Source: Chloroflexota bacterium | GTDB taxonomy: Bacteria; Chloroflexota; Anaerolineae; Aggregatilineales; J027 | Assembly (NCBI GenBank): GCA_024434115.1 | Contig: QMIT01000006.1 | Span: forward strand, 124,001-188,000 | DNA: 64,000 nt | Direction of reading: 5' to 3' | Shown: positions 16,272-25,304 of the stretch, one piece after another | Layout of the letters: the number at the start of each line of letters is the position of its first letter | Position numbering within the stretch: the first letter of the stretch is position 1 | Made by a program: the position numbers and the translations under genes | Notes under the pieces: generated by a model | The model's database searches: none | The model's input: the letters and a program-made list of their open reading frames with translations, nothing else | What the model was told of the DNA's origin: nothing

Positions 16272-17593
16272 GCCCAAGGGCCTCTCAATGCCATACCTTC
16301 CCCACGAAAACCAATCCCAATGACGGTGAAGGTCACGAAAATGGTGAATATCAGCGTAAAAAGCGCCAGCCGGATTTCACCCGCCTCTGCCCCGCGATAA
16401 CGGAGTAACCCCCAATAGCCCCCCACCAATAGTAACGCTGCAACTAAAGGCATTACCCCGCTGTTGGTCGAAATTTCCGTGAGTAAAATACTGGTAAGCG
16501 CAATCCCCACTCCAACAGGTACACTCACCGCACAAATCCATCGGGCACGGCGACTGCGAAACCAGATGCCTGCCGAATCGCTGGTGTCATCCCAATAGGG
16601 CAGCAGCATTAAAGCTATAATCAGCAGCCCCAGTATGGCGATGCCAGCAACCGAGGGGTAAATATGCAGCAAAAATTCCTGAAGCCCCATAAAATACCAT
16701 GCCGTTTTGGTCGGATTCGGCGGCTGATTGGGATTGGCGCTCGCGCCCAACGGCGCATCCACCCAAGTAGCCCACGCCAATAGCGAAGCCACCACCAGTA
16801 GGCCAAAAATAAATTCGCGGCTGATGAGATGTGGAATGGTGGTGCGTTTCTCGGTCGAAATCTGGTCATCGTTCAAATTGCGGGGAATACTGATGCCATC
16901 TTTGCGAACACGCCAAATATGAAACGAGGTAGCCACCAGCAGACCCAGTGGGATCAACATGATGTGCAGCACATAAAAATTATGCAGGGTATTTTCATTG
17001 ACCTGATCGCCGCCCAACAGCCAAACCCGTAAATCCGGGCCAATCAATGGAATCGAATCAATCAGGCTGGTTACGACGGTGACGGCCCAATAGCCCAACT
17101 GATCCCACGGCAGGAGGTACCCCGTAAAATTGGCGGCCACCACCAACCCTAACAACATCAAGCCAATCTGCCAGTTAAATTCACGCGGTTTTTGGAACGC
17201 CCCGGTATATAACACTCGTAGCAGATGCAGCACCGTCACCACCAAAAGCAAATTGGCACTCCAATGATGCAGATTGCGAATCAACTGCCCAAACCAGATA
17301 TGCTGCTCCAAATTGAGGATGCTGGTATAGGCGGCATCGGTTGAGGGGGTATACGAAAACATCAACAAAATACCCGTGATAATCATGATGGGCAGCAGCA
17401 AAATCGCTAGACCGCCCAAGCCAAAGGTATACGTCCATCGCAAAGCCGCCGCTGGAACGGTGCGCGGATGCAGATGCAGAACGAGATCGCTGGTGACAAG
17501 GCGCATTCGCTCACGATCAGTTTCACCCCAAAAGGTTTGGCGGCGAATGGAGCGGCGTACTCGGTCAACAAAATTGGGTTGAGACTGTGCCAT
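16268..17593 (-). CDS. Cytochrome b (fused b6 and subunit IV regions)
   Basis: A 441-residue membrane quinol-oxidising subunit. The N-terminal part has four helices with the heme-ligand pairs in RNLHHWSANLLLVVTVLHLL and LHNFYVLHIM...TSFHIWRVRKDG. The C-terminal part corresponds to subunit IV, so the protein is fused as in bc1 rather than split as in b6f. The catalytic PEWY motif of the outer quinol site is replaced by the segment KTAWYFMGLQEF. The long extra helices near the C-terminus (about 370-430) go beyond a minimal cytochrome b. It lies 13 bp downstream of the FG-GAP cytochrome gene in the same operon. Confidence 0.92.
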   Translation of the reverse strand: MAQSQPNFVDRVRRSIRRQTFWGETDRERMRLVTSDLVLHLHPRTVPAAALRWTYTFGLGGLAILLLPIMIITGILLMFSYTPSTDAAYTSILNLEQHIWFGQLIRNLHHWSANLLLVVTVLHLLRVLYTGAFQKPREFNWQIGLMLLGLVVAANFTGYLLPWDQLGYWAVTVVTSLIDSIPLIGPDLRVWLLGGDQVNENTLHNFYVLHIMLIPLGLLVATSFHIWRVRKDGISIPRNLNDDQISTEKRTTIPHLISREFIFGLLVVASLLAWATWVDAPLGASANPNQPPNPTKTAWYFMGLQEFLLHIYPSVAGIAILGLLIIALMLLPYWDDTSDSAGIWFRSRRARWICAVSVPVGVGIALTSILLTEISTNSGVMPLVAALLLVGGYWGLLRYRGAEAGEIRLALFTLIFTIFVTFTVIGIGFRGEGMALRGPWA

Positions 17594-17606
17594 ATGCGTT
17601 CTTCAA

Positions 17607-19718
17607 CTATTGCGCTTCATCACGGAGATAGCGCAGGTAAGCGATGATGTCCATAAAAATTTCATTGCTCCAATCGGGACGACCCCCACTGGGAGGCATC
17701 GAAACCCCCAGCGTATTATCGGGGTGGTCAGCCGGACGCCCCACCCGCAGGAACATAATCAATTCCAAATCTGAGGCGTACAGAATGAGCGGCGAATCCA
17801 CTAAGCGCAGCCCTAACCCTTCAATGCCTTCGCCCTGCGAGCCATGACACCCCGCGCAGGTTTCATCATAATAGCCTTTACCCGCCATCCAATCCCCCGT
17901 TGTAGAAACCGCCAGCGGCGCACCTTCCACAGGTGTATTGGTTGGAAGTTGAGTGGGGATAATGGTCGGGGTAGGTTCAGGGCCAACCCCTGTATAAACA
18001 TGATTCGGTGATAAAAATTCCGCCCCGCTGATGGCATAGATTTCGCCCGCGTTGATTTGATCGTTATTCGAGCCATCCCCACCCATCGCATTTGGAATAA
18101 TGTCAATCACACCATCGCCATCCAGATCACCCAGCGCCATCGCATAGGGCATCATGTCATTATCATCCGCCCCAATGATGTACTTCACGCGCAGGCCTGC
18201 CGGAGGGCTAAACAGCATAATGCGTCCATTGTCGTTGGGGAGGCCGCCTACTTGACCAAAAATGACGGCCATCAAACCCGCGTTAGGGCGCAGTTGCCCC
18301 GAATAGCCTATTGGGTCGTAATCCGGTGCGCCATAAAACAAATCATCTACGCCATCTCGATCCAAATCCCCGGCGCGTAAGGTGTCCCCGGCCTTACCAT
18401 CGGCTTGATCAGGATAAATCACAATCGCACGGGCGGGGTCTACGTCGGCAAGGTCAAACATCTTGCCGCGAAACCGATCATGTGTGTAGATAATCCATGC
18501 CTCGCCTGCCTCATCGAGATTATTGTCCGCTCCGTCGCCAACCAGCGTGCCGAGGATAAGGTCTTTGCGGCCATCCCCGTCCATGTCCCCCGCTGCAATT
18601 TCTTCGCCAAGCAGGTCATTTGAGTTGGCCCCATAGATCACCGTGATACGCTCATCAAGCGGCGCCCCAAATTCATCCAATAGGGTTGCCAAGTCAATCG
18701 TCTGTCCTTTTAAGCCGGGTGTCCCAAAAATGACATAAGACTCGCCCGCGTTATAGCGGGTATTGGCTGGGCCATCCCCCCCACCAAAAGATAACCCACC
18801 GACGCCACTAGACGCCCGCCACAATCCTGCCCCTGCCACAATATCGTCAATACCGTCCCCGTCGAAATCATCACCCCAGACACATGAGCCAAGCAAATCA
18901 TCAAAATCCGCGCCAATGATGCGGGTCGCATCAGGAGGCGGGTTGCTCAAATCGGTAAATTGACCGTACTTGCCCACCATATCGGCAGCGCCATAAATGA
19001 CCCACACCTCGCCCGCGTTGCTCCGGCTGTTATCAACACCATCCGCTTGATTCGCCCCAATCAGCAAATCGTGAAAGCCGTCCCCGTCAAAATCACCACC
19101 CTCAACCCATAATCCCAACCGATCTTCGGCATAGGCCCCATAAAAGGCGATGACATCGGCGGGAGGGTTCAACAAATCAATATCGGTACGCGAGGCCATG
19201 TTGGGATCCCCAAATAACACATACGCCGCGCCCGCGTTCGACATATCTTGATTCAGTCCGTCGTTGTTTTGGGCGGTCAGCAGCAAATCGTCATAACCAT
19301 CGGCGTTAAAATCCGCCACATAGGTTTCCGTACCCGCCATATCACCCGCATAGGCCCCAAAGATGGTGAAAAAATTCTGGCCGGAAATGGTTTGGTCAAC
19401 AGGCATCCGACCCACAATCTGGCATACATTCATGAGCACCCGCACATGACCGACACTGCCACGCCATTCACCCAACGGATGGGAGGAATTTTGCCCGGTG
19501 ATAGCAAGGTCGCCGCAGCCGTTTCCATCAAAGTCGCCCATATCTACGGGCTTGCCTGTGGTGGATGCCCCGGCGGGCAGGTCATAAAACACAAATTCGC
19601 CGCGCTGTTCGGTATAACGTAAGTCCCATGGCTGTCCACCCGTCGGGGAACCCGTTTGTGCGGAGAGCGGCATTACACTAAGGAGAAGTAGCACGATAAT
19701 AAGTAAGGCTCGTTTCAT
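17607..19718 (-). CDS. FG-GAP (integrin-like) beta-propeller protein with C-terminal cytochrome c domain
   Basis: A 703-residue exported protein. A signal peptide (about 1-20, MKRALLIIVLLLLSVMPLSA) is followed by seven FG-GAP repeats with calcium-binding loops such as DFDGNGCGD, DFNADGYDD, DFDGDGFHD, DFDGDGIDD, DMDGDGRKD, DLDRDGVDD and DLDGDGVID, enough for one full propeller. A Pro/Thr linker (about 575-600) leads to a monoheme cytochrome c with TCAGCHGSQGEG near residue 622. It lies between the YVTN-propeller gene and cytochrome b with gaps of 10 and 13 bp. The propeller may dock the heme to a partner or to the surface; its ligand is unknown. Confidence 0.88.
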   Translation of the reverse strand: MKRALLIIVLLLLSVMPLSAQTGSPTGGQPWDLRYTEQRGEFVFYDLPAGASTTGKPVDMGDFDGNGCGDLAITGQNSSHPLGEWRGSVGHVRVLMNVCQIVGRMPVDQTISGQNFFTIFGAYAGDMAGTETYVADFNADGYDDLLLTAQNNDGLNQDMSNAGAAYVLFGDPNMASRTDIDLLNPPADVIAFYGAYAEDRLGLWVEGGDFDGDGFHDLLIGANQADGVDNSRSNAGEVWVIYGAADMVGKYGQFTDLSNPPPDATRIIGADFDDLLGSCVWGDDFDGDGIDDIVAGAGLWRASSGVGGLSFGGGDGPANTRYNAGESYVIFGTPGLKGQTIDLATLLDEFGAPLDERITVIYGANSNDLLGEEIAAGDMDGDGRKDLILGTLVGDGADNNLDEAGEAWIIYTHDRFRGKMFDLADVDPARAIVIYPDQADGKAGDTLRAGDLDRDGVDDLFYGAPDYDPIGYSGQLRPNAGLMAVIFGQVGGLPNDNGRIMLFSPPAGLRVKYIIGADDNDMMPYAMALGDLDGDGVIDIIPNAMGGDGSNNDQINAGEIYAISGAEFLSPNHVYTGVGPEPTPTIIPTQLPTNTPVEGAPLAVSTTGDWMAGKGYYDETCAGCHGSQGEGIEGLGLRLVDSPLILYASDLELIMFLRVGRPADHPDNTLGVSMPPSGGRPDWSNEIFMDIIAYLRYLRDEAQ

Positions 19719-19728
19719 AGGGTTGCCC

Positions 19729-21576
19729 TTACAGCGATTTCAAAAATGAGATGAGATCAATGAGTTGTTGCGGCGTTAGGTCGTCAGCAACACTGTGTAC
19801 CGGATCGGTGCGTGTCAGCAGTTCTTCTAGCGTCATCACAACCCCGTCATGTAAATAGGGAGCGGTTGCCCACAGCCCATATAAAGATGGGGTATCAAAA
19901 GCGCCATATGACTCTAATGAAAAAGTAGTGTTGGCAAGGTCATGCTGCTGTTGATCGGTGTACAGTGGCGGCAAATGGCAGCTACACCCCGGAGATCCGC
20001 TCATAAAAATCTGCATTCCACGTTGGGCCGATTCAGTCAGTGTGCCATCCGGATTACGATAGGGGCTTTGCCATGCCTCAAACGTGGAGACATAGGCCAC
20101 CAGCGCATCCAAATCCGCCGAACGCCCCACATCTATCCGGTCAATCAGGGGGTCAAAGTCACCTGTAATTAAACCGTCCCCTAGCATCACCATACGGATG
20201 TGATCTTCAATGGTGTCCTGAAGCTCTGCCATCTCTCCCGCCCAATTGTAGGGGGGGAAATCGGCTGACCCACCGAGCGCCAGTGTATTACGTGGGCCGC
20301 TACGGAAATTGATCCATGTCCGTTGATCGCAGCCGCCGTCAAAATGGCAGGTCGCACAACTCACCGCCCCGTCACTCATGACAGGCCATTCGGCGCTGTT
20401 AAAAAGAACTGCCCCCCGCAGAATTTCAGGGGATAAGGAAATCTCGGTGACTGGGATGTTCTGGGTCACTGCATAAGTATCCAAATCAATCACCGACAGC
20501 GTGCCATCCAACGCATTTGAGACAATCGCCTGATTGCCTTGAATCAAAATCCCGCGTGGATTTGCCCCCACCTCAATACGCTGCCGAATTGCTCCGGTGG
20601 CTGAATCCACTACCAGTACCGCATCGCTCCCCGCCAACACCACCAGCAGGGATTTTCCATCGGCGGTAAACGCGGCGTCAAACGGCATGTTGCTGCCCTC
20701 CACGAGTGAGAGGGGTAGACGCCCATCCCGATCTGCCTGCATGGTCGCTAAATCGAGAATCGCAACAATCGGAAACCAATCTTGCATATATTGAAGCGAA
20801 ATAAGCGATAATCCAGTGCGGGTCATCGGTAGATAGGCCCGTGTCCCATCCGGTGTCAAAATCAGCGATTGCGCGATAGTTCCGCCAACATCCACCGTAA
20901 CCGTACCAATCATGACGGGAGTGCGCTGAACATTCAGGGCGGTCACTTGCCCGGTATAAAAATGGGTGACAAGTAACCAGTCGCCACTCAAGGCCAACCC
21001 TGCCGGGAAGTCGGGCACTTTGACCTGATACAAAATGGTCTGTGACGCCAAATCCATTACTACCACCTGACCATCACCAAAACAGGTGATATAGGCCCGC
21101 CGATCATCCACCACCACGCCATAGGGCATGTGCCCAATCGGGATAACTGCTTCGCGTTGGGTTGTTTCGAGGTTCACCACCGCCACCGCGTTTTCCCCGC
21201 GCAGTGTCACCCATGCCGTTTTGCCGTCGGGCGTTATGGCGACGGAGCGCGGGTCATCCCCCACGACAATCTCGGCTTGCACTATCCCCTCTTCGATTAG
21301 GGTGATGCTGTCGCTCTCCGAATTAACCGTGACCAAGCGGCTGCTACGTTGGGCTAGTATCTTACTCGACTGGGCATTAGACATTGGCGGCAAACCGGGC
21401 AAAGGACGTTCAGTGACAATCGGGGTCAGAATCAGTGGGACAGGGGTAGCAATGACCGTATCAGTTGGGTAAACCGGACGGGTGGGGGTGGCATCATCCG
21501 TACACGCCGCCAATAGAACTAGGCCGCTACCCAACACAAAAAATATTGCCCATAACTGTGTGAGACGACTTGGCAT
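19729..21576 (-). CDS. YVTN-type beta-propeller lipoprotein with MauG-like cytochrome c region
   Basis: A 615-residue lipoprotein. The start at 21576 overlaps the upstream stop as TAATG, has GGAGG 9 nt before it, and gives a signal peptide with lipobox LLAAC. A YVTN/NHL-like propeller covers about 60-385 (SITLIEEG, PRSVAITPDGKTAWVT, MPYGVVVDD, NPRGILIQGNQAIVSN). The C-terminal 220 residues resemble the di-heme peroxidase/MauG family: SCATCHFDGGC is a normal heme site, but the second reads SPGCSCHLP, with only one residue between the cysteines. HDGVVMTLEELL and a C-terminal helix complete the family pattern. It may be a monoheme protein or carry an unusual CxCH heme. Confidence 0.85.
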   Translation of the reverse strand: MPSRLTQLWAIFFVLGSGLVLLAACTDDATPTRPVYPTDTVIATPVPLILTPIVTERPLPGLPPMSNAQSSKILAQRSSRLVTVNSESDSITLIEEGIVQAEIVVGDDPRSVAITPDGKTAWVTLRGENAVAVVNLETTQREAVIPIGHMPYGVVVDDRRAYITCFGDGQVVVMDLASQTILYQVKVPDFPAGLALSGDWLLVTHFYTGQVTALNVQRTPVMIGTVTVDVGGTIAQSLILTPDGTRAYLPMTRTGLSLISLQYMQDWFPIVAILDLATMQADRDGRLPLSLVEGSNMPFDAAFTADGKSLLVVLAGSDAVLVVDSATGAIRQRIEVGANPRGILIQGNQAIVSNALDGTLSVIDLDTYAVTQNIPVTEISLSPEILRGAVLFNSAEWPVMSDGAVSCATCHFDGGCDQRTWINFRSGPRNTLALGGSADFPPYNWAGEMAELQDTIEDHIRMVMLGDGLITGDFDPLIDRIDVGRSADLDALVAYVSTFEAWQSPYRNPDGTLTESAQRGMQIFMSGSPGCSCHLPPLYTDQQQHDLANTTFSLESYGAFDTPSLYGLWATAPYLHDGVVMTLEELLTRTDPVHSVADDLTPQQLIDLISFLKSL

Positions 21577-23231
21577 TACCGCACCTCCAATGTGACCTGT
21601 TCCATCAGCATATCGGGGGTATCCCACGCTTTCTGATCCATCAGGTCAATGAAGGCCCGCCGCAAGAGGAGTTCCGCCTCGACGGTTGCGTTGCAATCCC
21701 CATTCGGCAGAGCAAATTGATAATATGTTTCGTCGGTTTCGAGGGCGTGAATCCGGTTGTCACTCACGATGCGCGTCTGTCGCCAATAGGCCGCGCTAGG
21801 GGTCTCGCCTGTATAAAAATCGGCCAAGATTTTGGCATACAGCACCCCCGGCAACCCTGCATAATAACCCCGCTCAGGATCGCCCACTCCGCCCCATTCG
21901 GGAATGGTTGGCCCGTCGTTTAGGGTCAATGTCTGCCCATCGGCGGTGGTCGCATTGACAACCAAGATTACGTTCCGCAGGGGGTTGTCGGTTGGAATAT
22001 CATGCCCCGCCCCTGTATTCGTCACCGCTACCGTCACGGCAAGTTGCTCATTTTCGCAAACGGCCTGCACATCCAGTTCAGCGGTGTTTTGCAGCAAGTT
22101 TGTATCCGCCGCACCGGGCATTCGATGGCTGAAAACCGTGTCGGGATTGCGTGCGAGGCCGCCTCTTTCCTCAAAGACAAAATATTGATAGTCAACGGGT
22201 GGCATGTGGCAGTCTTGACAGGTTTTGCCACTATCGGGGTCGCTATAGGGGCTGGCTAACCATTCCCCATAGGAATTATAGATCGTCGTTCCCCAGAAAT
22301 TACCCGTATGACACGGGGCACAAAACGCACTTTCCTCAAACAAAGGGAGATAAGTATCGGGTTGGGGCACATCATCCAAATTACCAAAAAACAATTCTTC
22401 ATCGTCATGGGGGCGATAAAGCTGCATAGACAAAACCCCCGGCAGATTGATATTGGGGGTATTGGTCACGGGGTTCAATGTAACGGCACCCGTTTTATGG
22501 CAAAATTCGCAGAAGACACCCTCAGTTTCAATACCACTAAGGGTATTCATGTCCACCTGATAAGCGCTTTCGGCATTGAGGGCGGCAGCAGGCGCATGGC
22601 ACGTCGCACAATTACCCCCCAAGTCTGGATAATCGAGCCGGAAACCCACCCCCACTCCGTCTTGCCCTAATGATGGCGCTAATGGAATTTCAATACCTGC
22701 GGCCCGATCAAATTCATACTGTGTGGCCGCCCCTTTCGTCCCGTTCAAATCCGTCCCGTTATAGAGGCTCAAAACACGTGGGTTCACAGCGGATCGGGCA
22801 TGAGCATCGCCCAACCATTCGTCGTAACACACATGACAGTTGGCACAGGCGAGTGAACCTGTTGCGCCCTCATGTGAAAACCAAGCATAATCCGGATTGT
22901 CGGTGGTGGTGTAGCGCGTTAAGGTAATGGCAATGGGCGTATCGGCCTGTTTAACCTCCGATTCGCCTGTCAGATACCCCAGCGACCACGCCGTCACATT
23001 GATTGGTTTATCAAAGGGGGTCGTCTCTAATTCAAAGCGCCCATTTTCATCGGTGACGGTGAAGGTATCCGACGTTCGTACCCGTACCACCGCATTCGCA
23101 GCAGGCCCTTCTTCGGTCATGACTTGGCCCGTCAACACAACCTTTTCGGGTTTTAGAAATACCCATGCCACCCCAATAATGAGCAAGCCTATACCAAGCA
23201 GCAGGGGGGCCATCCATTTGACACGCAACAC
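21576..23231 (-). CDS. Membrane-anchored pentaheme cytochrome c with carboxypeptidase-regulatory-like domain
   Basis: A 551-residue multiheme protein. One N-terminal membrane helix (about 7-26) is followed by a small beta-sandwich of the CarboxypepD_reg type (about 30-110: VLTGQVMTEEGPAANAVVRV). Five CxxCH sites follow: ACANCHVC, NCATCHAP, FCEFCHKT, FCAPCHTG and TCQDCHMP. The tail from about 390 is beta-rich with no heme motif. The spacing and the CxxCH...CHMP ending resemble cytochrome c-554 and related multiheme families, but the electron donor is unknown. It is the second gene of the operon, 4 bp after the DUF362 gene. Confidence 0.88.
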   Translation of the reverse strand: MLRVKWMAPLLLGIGLLIIGVAWVFLKPEKVVLTGQVMTEEGPAANAVVRVRTSDTFTVTDENGRFELETTPFDKPINVTAWSLGYLTGESEVKQADTPIAITLTRYTTTDNPDYAWFSHEGATGSLACANCHVCYDEWLGDAHARSAVNPRVLSLYNGTDLNGTKGAATQYEFDRAAGIEIPLAPSLGQDGVGVGFRLDYPDLGGNCATCHAPAAALNAESAYQVDMNTLSGIETEGVFCEFCHKTGAVTLNPVTNTPNINLPGVLSMQLYRPHDDEELFFGNLDDVPQPDTYLPLFEESAFCAPCHTGNFWGTTIYNSYGEWLASPYSDPDSGKTCQDCHMPPVDYQYFVFEERGGLARNPDTVFSHRMPGAADTNLLQNTAELDVQAVCENEQLAVTVAVTNTGAGHDIPTDNPLRNVILVVNATTADGQTLTLNDGPTIPEWGGVGDPERGYYAGLPGVLYAKILADFYTGETPSAAYWRQTRIVSDNRIHALETDETYYQFALPNGDCNATVEAELLLRRAFIDLMDQKAWDTPDMLMEQVTLEVR

Positions 23232-23235
23232 AGCG

Positions 23236-24411
23236 CTACCCTTCTAATACAATGTTCAATTCAGGATGTCCGGTCAAAATGGCGGTCAATCGCTCGTCCA
23301 ACGGCAGGCCAGTAGGAATCACACGAATTTCAGCAGGCCGCCCTCCGCGCAAAATATAATAGGCCAGATTGATGTGCGTCATGGCGGTGTTCGCTTCTAG
23401 GGATTCAAAAACAGGCAGGGTTTGGGCCGATTGCTGCCAAACCTCTTGTACAAAAATCTTGTTGTAATAATCTGCCGATTGGAAATAAGGATCATTGGCA
23501 ATTTCAGACGAGGGGGTCAGTTGGCGTCCCCACAGCAGCAGCAGCAGGGCGATCTGGTCGTGATTGACAATATCTTCGGAGGCGACAATCAGCGGGGTAT
23601 CCAACGTTAGATCATAGCCGTGATCGGGGCCAAAAGTCGTCAGCGCCACATCTACCAATGTCATGGTGAGACGCATTTTGTCTTTAAGCTGGGGGATAGC
23701 GTTAATTTCCGCGATTTTTTGCTGAAAGGTTTCGGCGTCGCGGTGTAGCACCATGCGGCTGTGATCGCTGATGTAGCCCACCGCATTTTTTAATCCGAGG
23801 GTCGCCCCTGCCAGCACATGTTTGCCGAGGCGCGGCAGATTGACGATGTGATCCACCCGATCTAAGATTTCGGCGACCTGCAATTCATTGCCCCAACTCT
23901 GGTTGCTGACCGAAGGCACACCGGGAATATAGGCGCTCTCAAACGGCACTTCCTCAAAACAATGCACGGTTGCCCCGGCCTCTTCCGCCGCTTGTAAGAG
24001 GCCATTTGTCTGCATCACGCCGCGTGTCGAACCATCGGTGCGGGTTGCCAGATGACGCACAAAATACGCCCCACTCATGTCCCCCACATACACTTGGCCC
24101 GCCCCATATTCCCATAACACATTAATCATGCCCTTCAATACCGCTGGGGAAGTCACGGCGGGTGGGGCATAGTACGAATTACTGGCGACCTTCACGAACA
24201 CCGTCTGACCGCCCTTTAACCAAGACATATCGGTGGCAGCCAACATCGTTGACCGTACCGCATCATTGACAGCGGTCTGGGCTGGGTCAAAGTGATGGAT
24301 TAAAACGGGAGGCAGTTTGGAATTGGCATGAACGGCACGAGAACGAAGTGGAAGTGTTGATAGCAGTCCTGCCCCCATCATGCCGAGAAAACGTCTTCTT
24401 GAGAAGGACAT
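23236..24411 (-). CDS. Tat-exported DUF362 family protein
   Basis: A 391-residue protein and first gene of the respiratory operon. ATG 24411 is chosen because AGGAG lies about 7 nt upstream and the product opens with a twin-arginine signal, SRRRFLGMMGAGLLSTLPL. The body matches the DUF362 family: VFVKVASNSYYAPP, DRVDHIVNLPRLGKH, GATLGLKNAVGYISDHSRM and MRLTMTLVDVALTTFG. Family members often accompany redox proteins, but no biochemical activity is established to my knowledge. No Cys-rich ferredoxin motif is seen here. Tat export suggests that it folds, possibly with a cofactor, before crossing the membrane and works with the cytochromes outside. Confidence 0.85.
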   Translation of the reverse strand: MSFSRRRFLGMMGAGLLSTLPLRSRAVHANSKLPPVLIHHFDPAQTAVNDAVRSTMLAATDMSWLKGGQTVFVKVASNSYYAPPAVTSPAVLKGMINVLWEYGAGQVYVGDMSGAYFVRHLATRTDGSTRGVMQTNGLLQAAEEAGATVHCFEEVPFESAYIPGVPSVSNQSWGNELQVAEILDRVDHIVNLPRLGKHVLAGATLGLKNAVGYISDHSRMVLHRDAETFQQKIAEINAIPQLKDKMRLTMTLVDVALTTFGPDHGYDLTLDTPLIVASEDIVNHDQIALLLLLWGRQLTPSSEIANDPYFQSADYYNKIFVQEVWQQSAQTLPVFESLEANTAMTHINLAYYILRGGRPAEIRVIPTGLPLDERLTAILTGHPELNIVLEG

Positions 24412-24515
24412 GTTAGGCTCCTGAGTGCATTCGGATATGCCCATTTTATCCAACTGACCGGATGCCCTAAAGTGACTTTCCACACTTCTTTATGTAGACC
24501 AAGTTCATTTTATGG

Positions 24516-25175
24516 TCAGGTGCGACGTTCTTGATACTTATCATAAATGCGCATGACGATGAATATCCAAATCACACCCAACGCCAGTGCTGCCAGTACG
24601 TCACTGGGATAATGGACGCCCAAATAGATCCGACTTACCCCCACCGCCAACACCCATAACCCCGCCAGCACAGCCCACCTACGATGCTGTGTCCGCCACA
24701 ACCACACCGCCAATAAACCATAGAATGCGGCAGCACTCGTCGTATGCCCACTCGGAAAACTGTAGCTGTGTGCGGTGGTGAGTGGCAGAAAAGCCTCGGG
24801 CCGTGCTCGTTCAAACAACCGCTTCAACAAAACGCTGCTTATTTCCAAACCCGCCATCACTGCCAAAAAAGTGAGGGCTTGAGGTTTATAATCTATTCGC
24901 CAAAGCCAAGCCGCCACCACGCCAGCTAATCCAATGGCAAAAATGCTGGCTGTTCGGGTAATCCAGCGCATCAGAGTGTCGAGCAGCGGGGTGTGGGCTT
25001 GATGAACAAGTCGCATCAGGCTCGTATCCCAATCCGGCTCATTTTTAGACCCGATGCTATAGGCCAACAACAAGAATACCAAAGCAGCGACTACCACCCC
25101 TACCCAACACATCAAGTCAATAGGGGACAGTTCATTTGCCATAAGTCTTTTCATGCGTTCCATTAACCCATTCAT
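24516..25175 (-). CDS. PAP2-family membrane phosphatase
   Basis: A 219-residue integral membrane phosphatase, probably acting on undecaprenyl pyrophosphate or a phospholipid phosphate. The three signature motifs are present: KRLFERARP (KxxxxxxRP), PSGH in SYSFPSGHTTSAAA, and SRIYLGVHYPSD (SRxxxxxHxxxD). Five to six hydrophobic helices surround them. It lies 104 bp upstream of the DUF362 gene on the same strand and diverges from the methyltransferase gene. Several ATG codons (25175, 25163, 25151) could serve as start; the longest is given. Confidence 0.88.
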   Translation of the reverse strand: MNGLMERMKRLMANELSPIDLMCWVGVVVAALVFLLLAYSIGSKNEPDWDTSLMRLVHQAHTPLLDTLMRWITRTASIFAIGLAGVVAAWLWRIDYKPQALTFLAVMAGLEISSVLLKRLFERARPEAFLPLTTAHSYSFPSGHTTSAAAFYGLLAVWLWRTQHRRWAVLAGLWVLAVGVSRIYLGVHYPSDVLAALALGVIWIFIVMRIYDKYQERRT

Positions 25176-25304
25176 TCGGATTGTTGAATGCTAGACACTT
25201 AATTGCCAACCGCGCCGCAAGACGCTAGACTACTGCTCACAAGATGGGGTCAAAAATACCCCGTATCCAATCACTATATTATTTTAGTCCCCCAAGAGAC
25301 CTTC

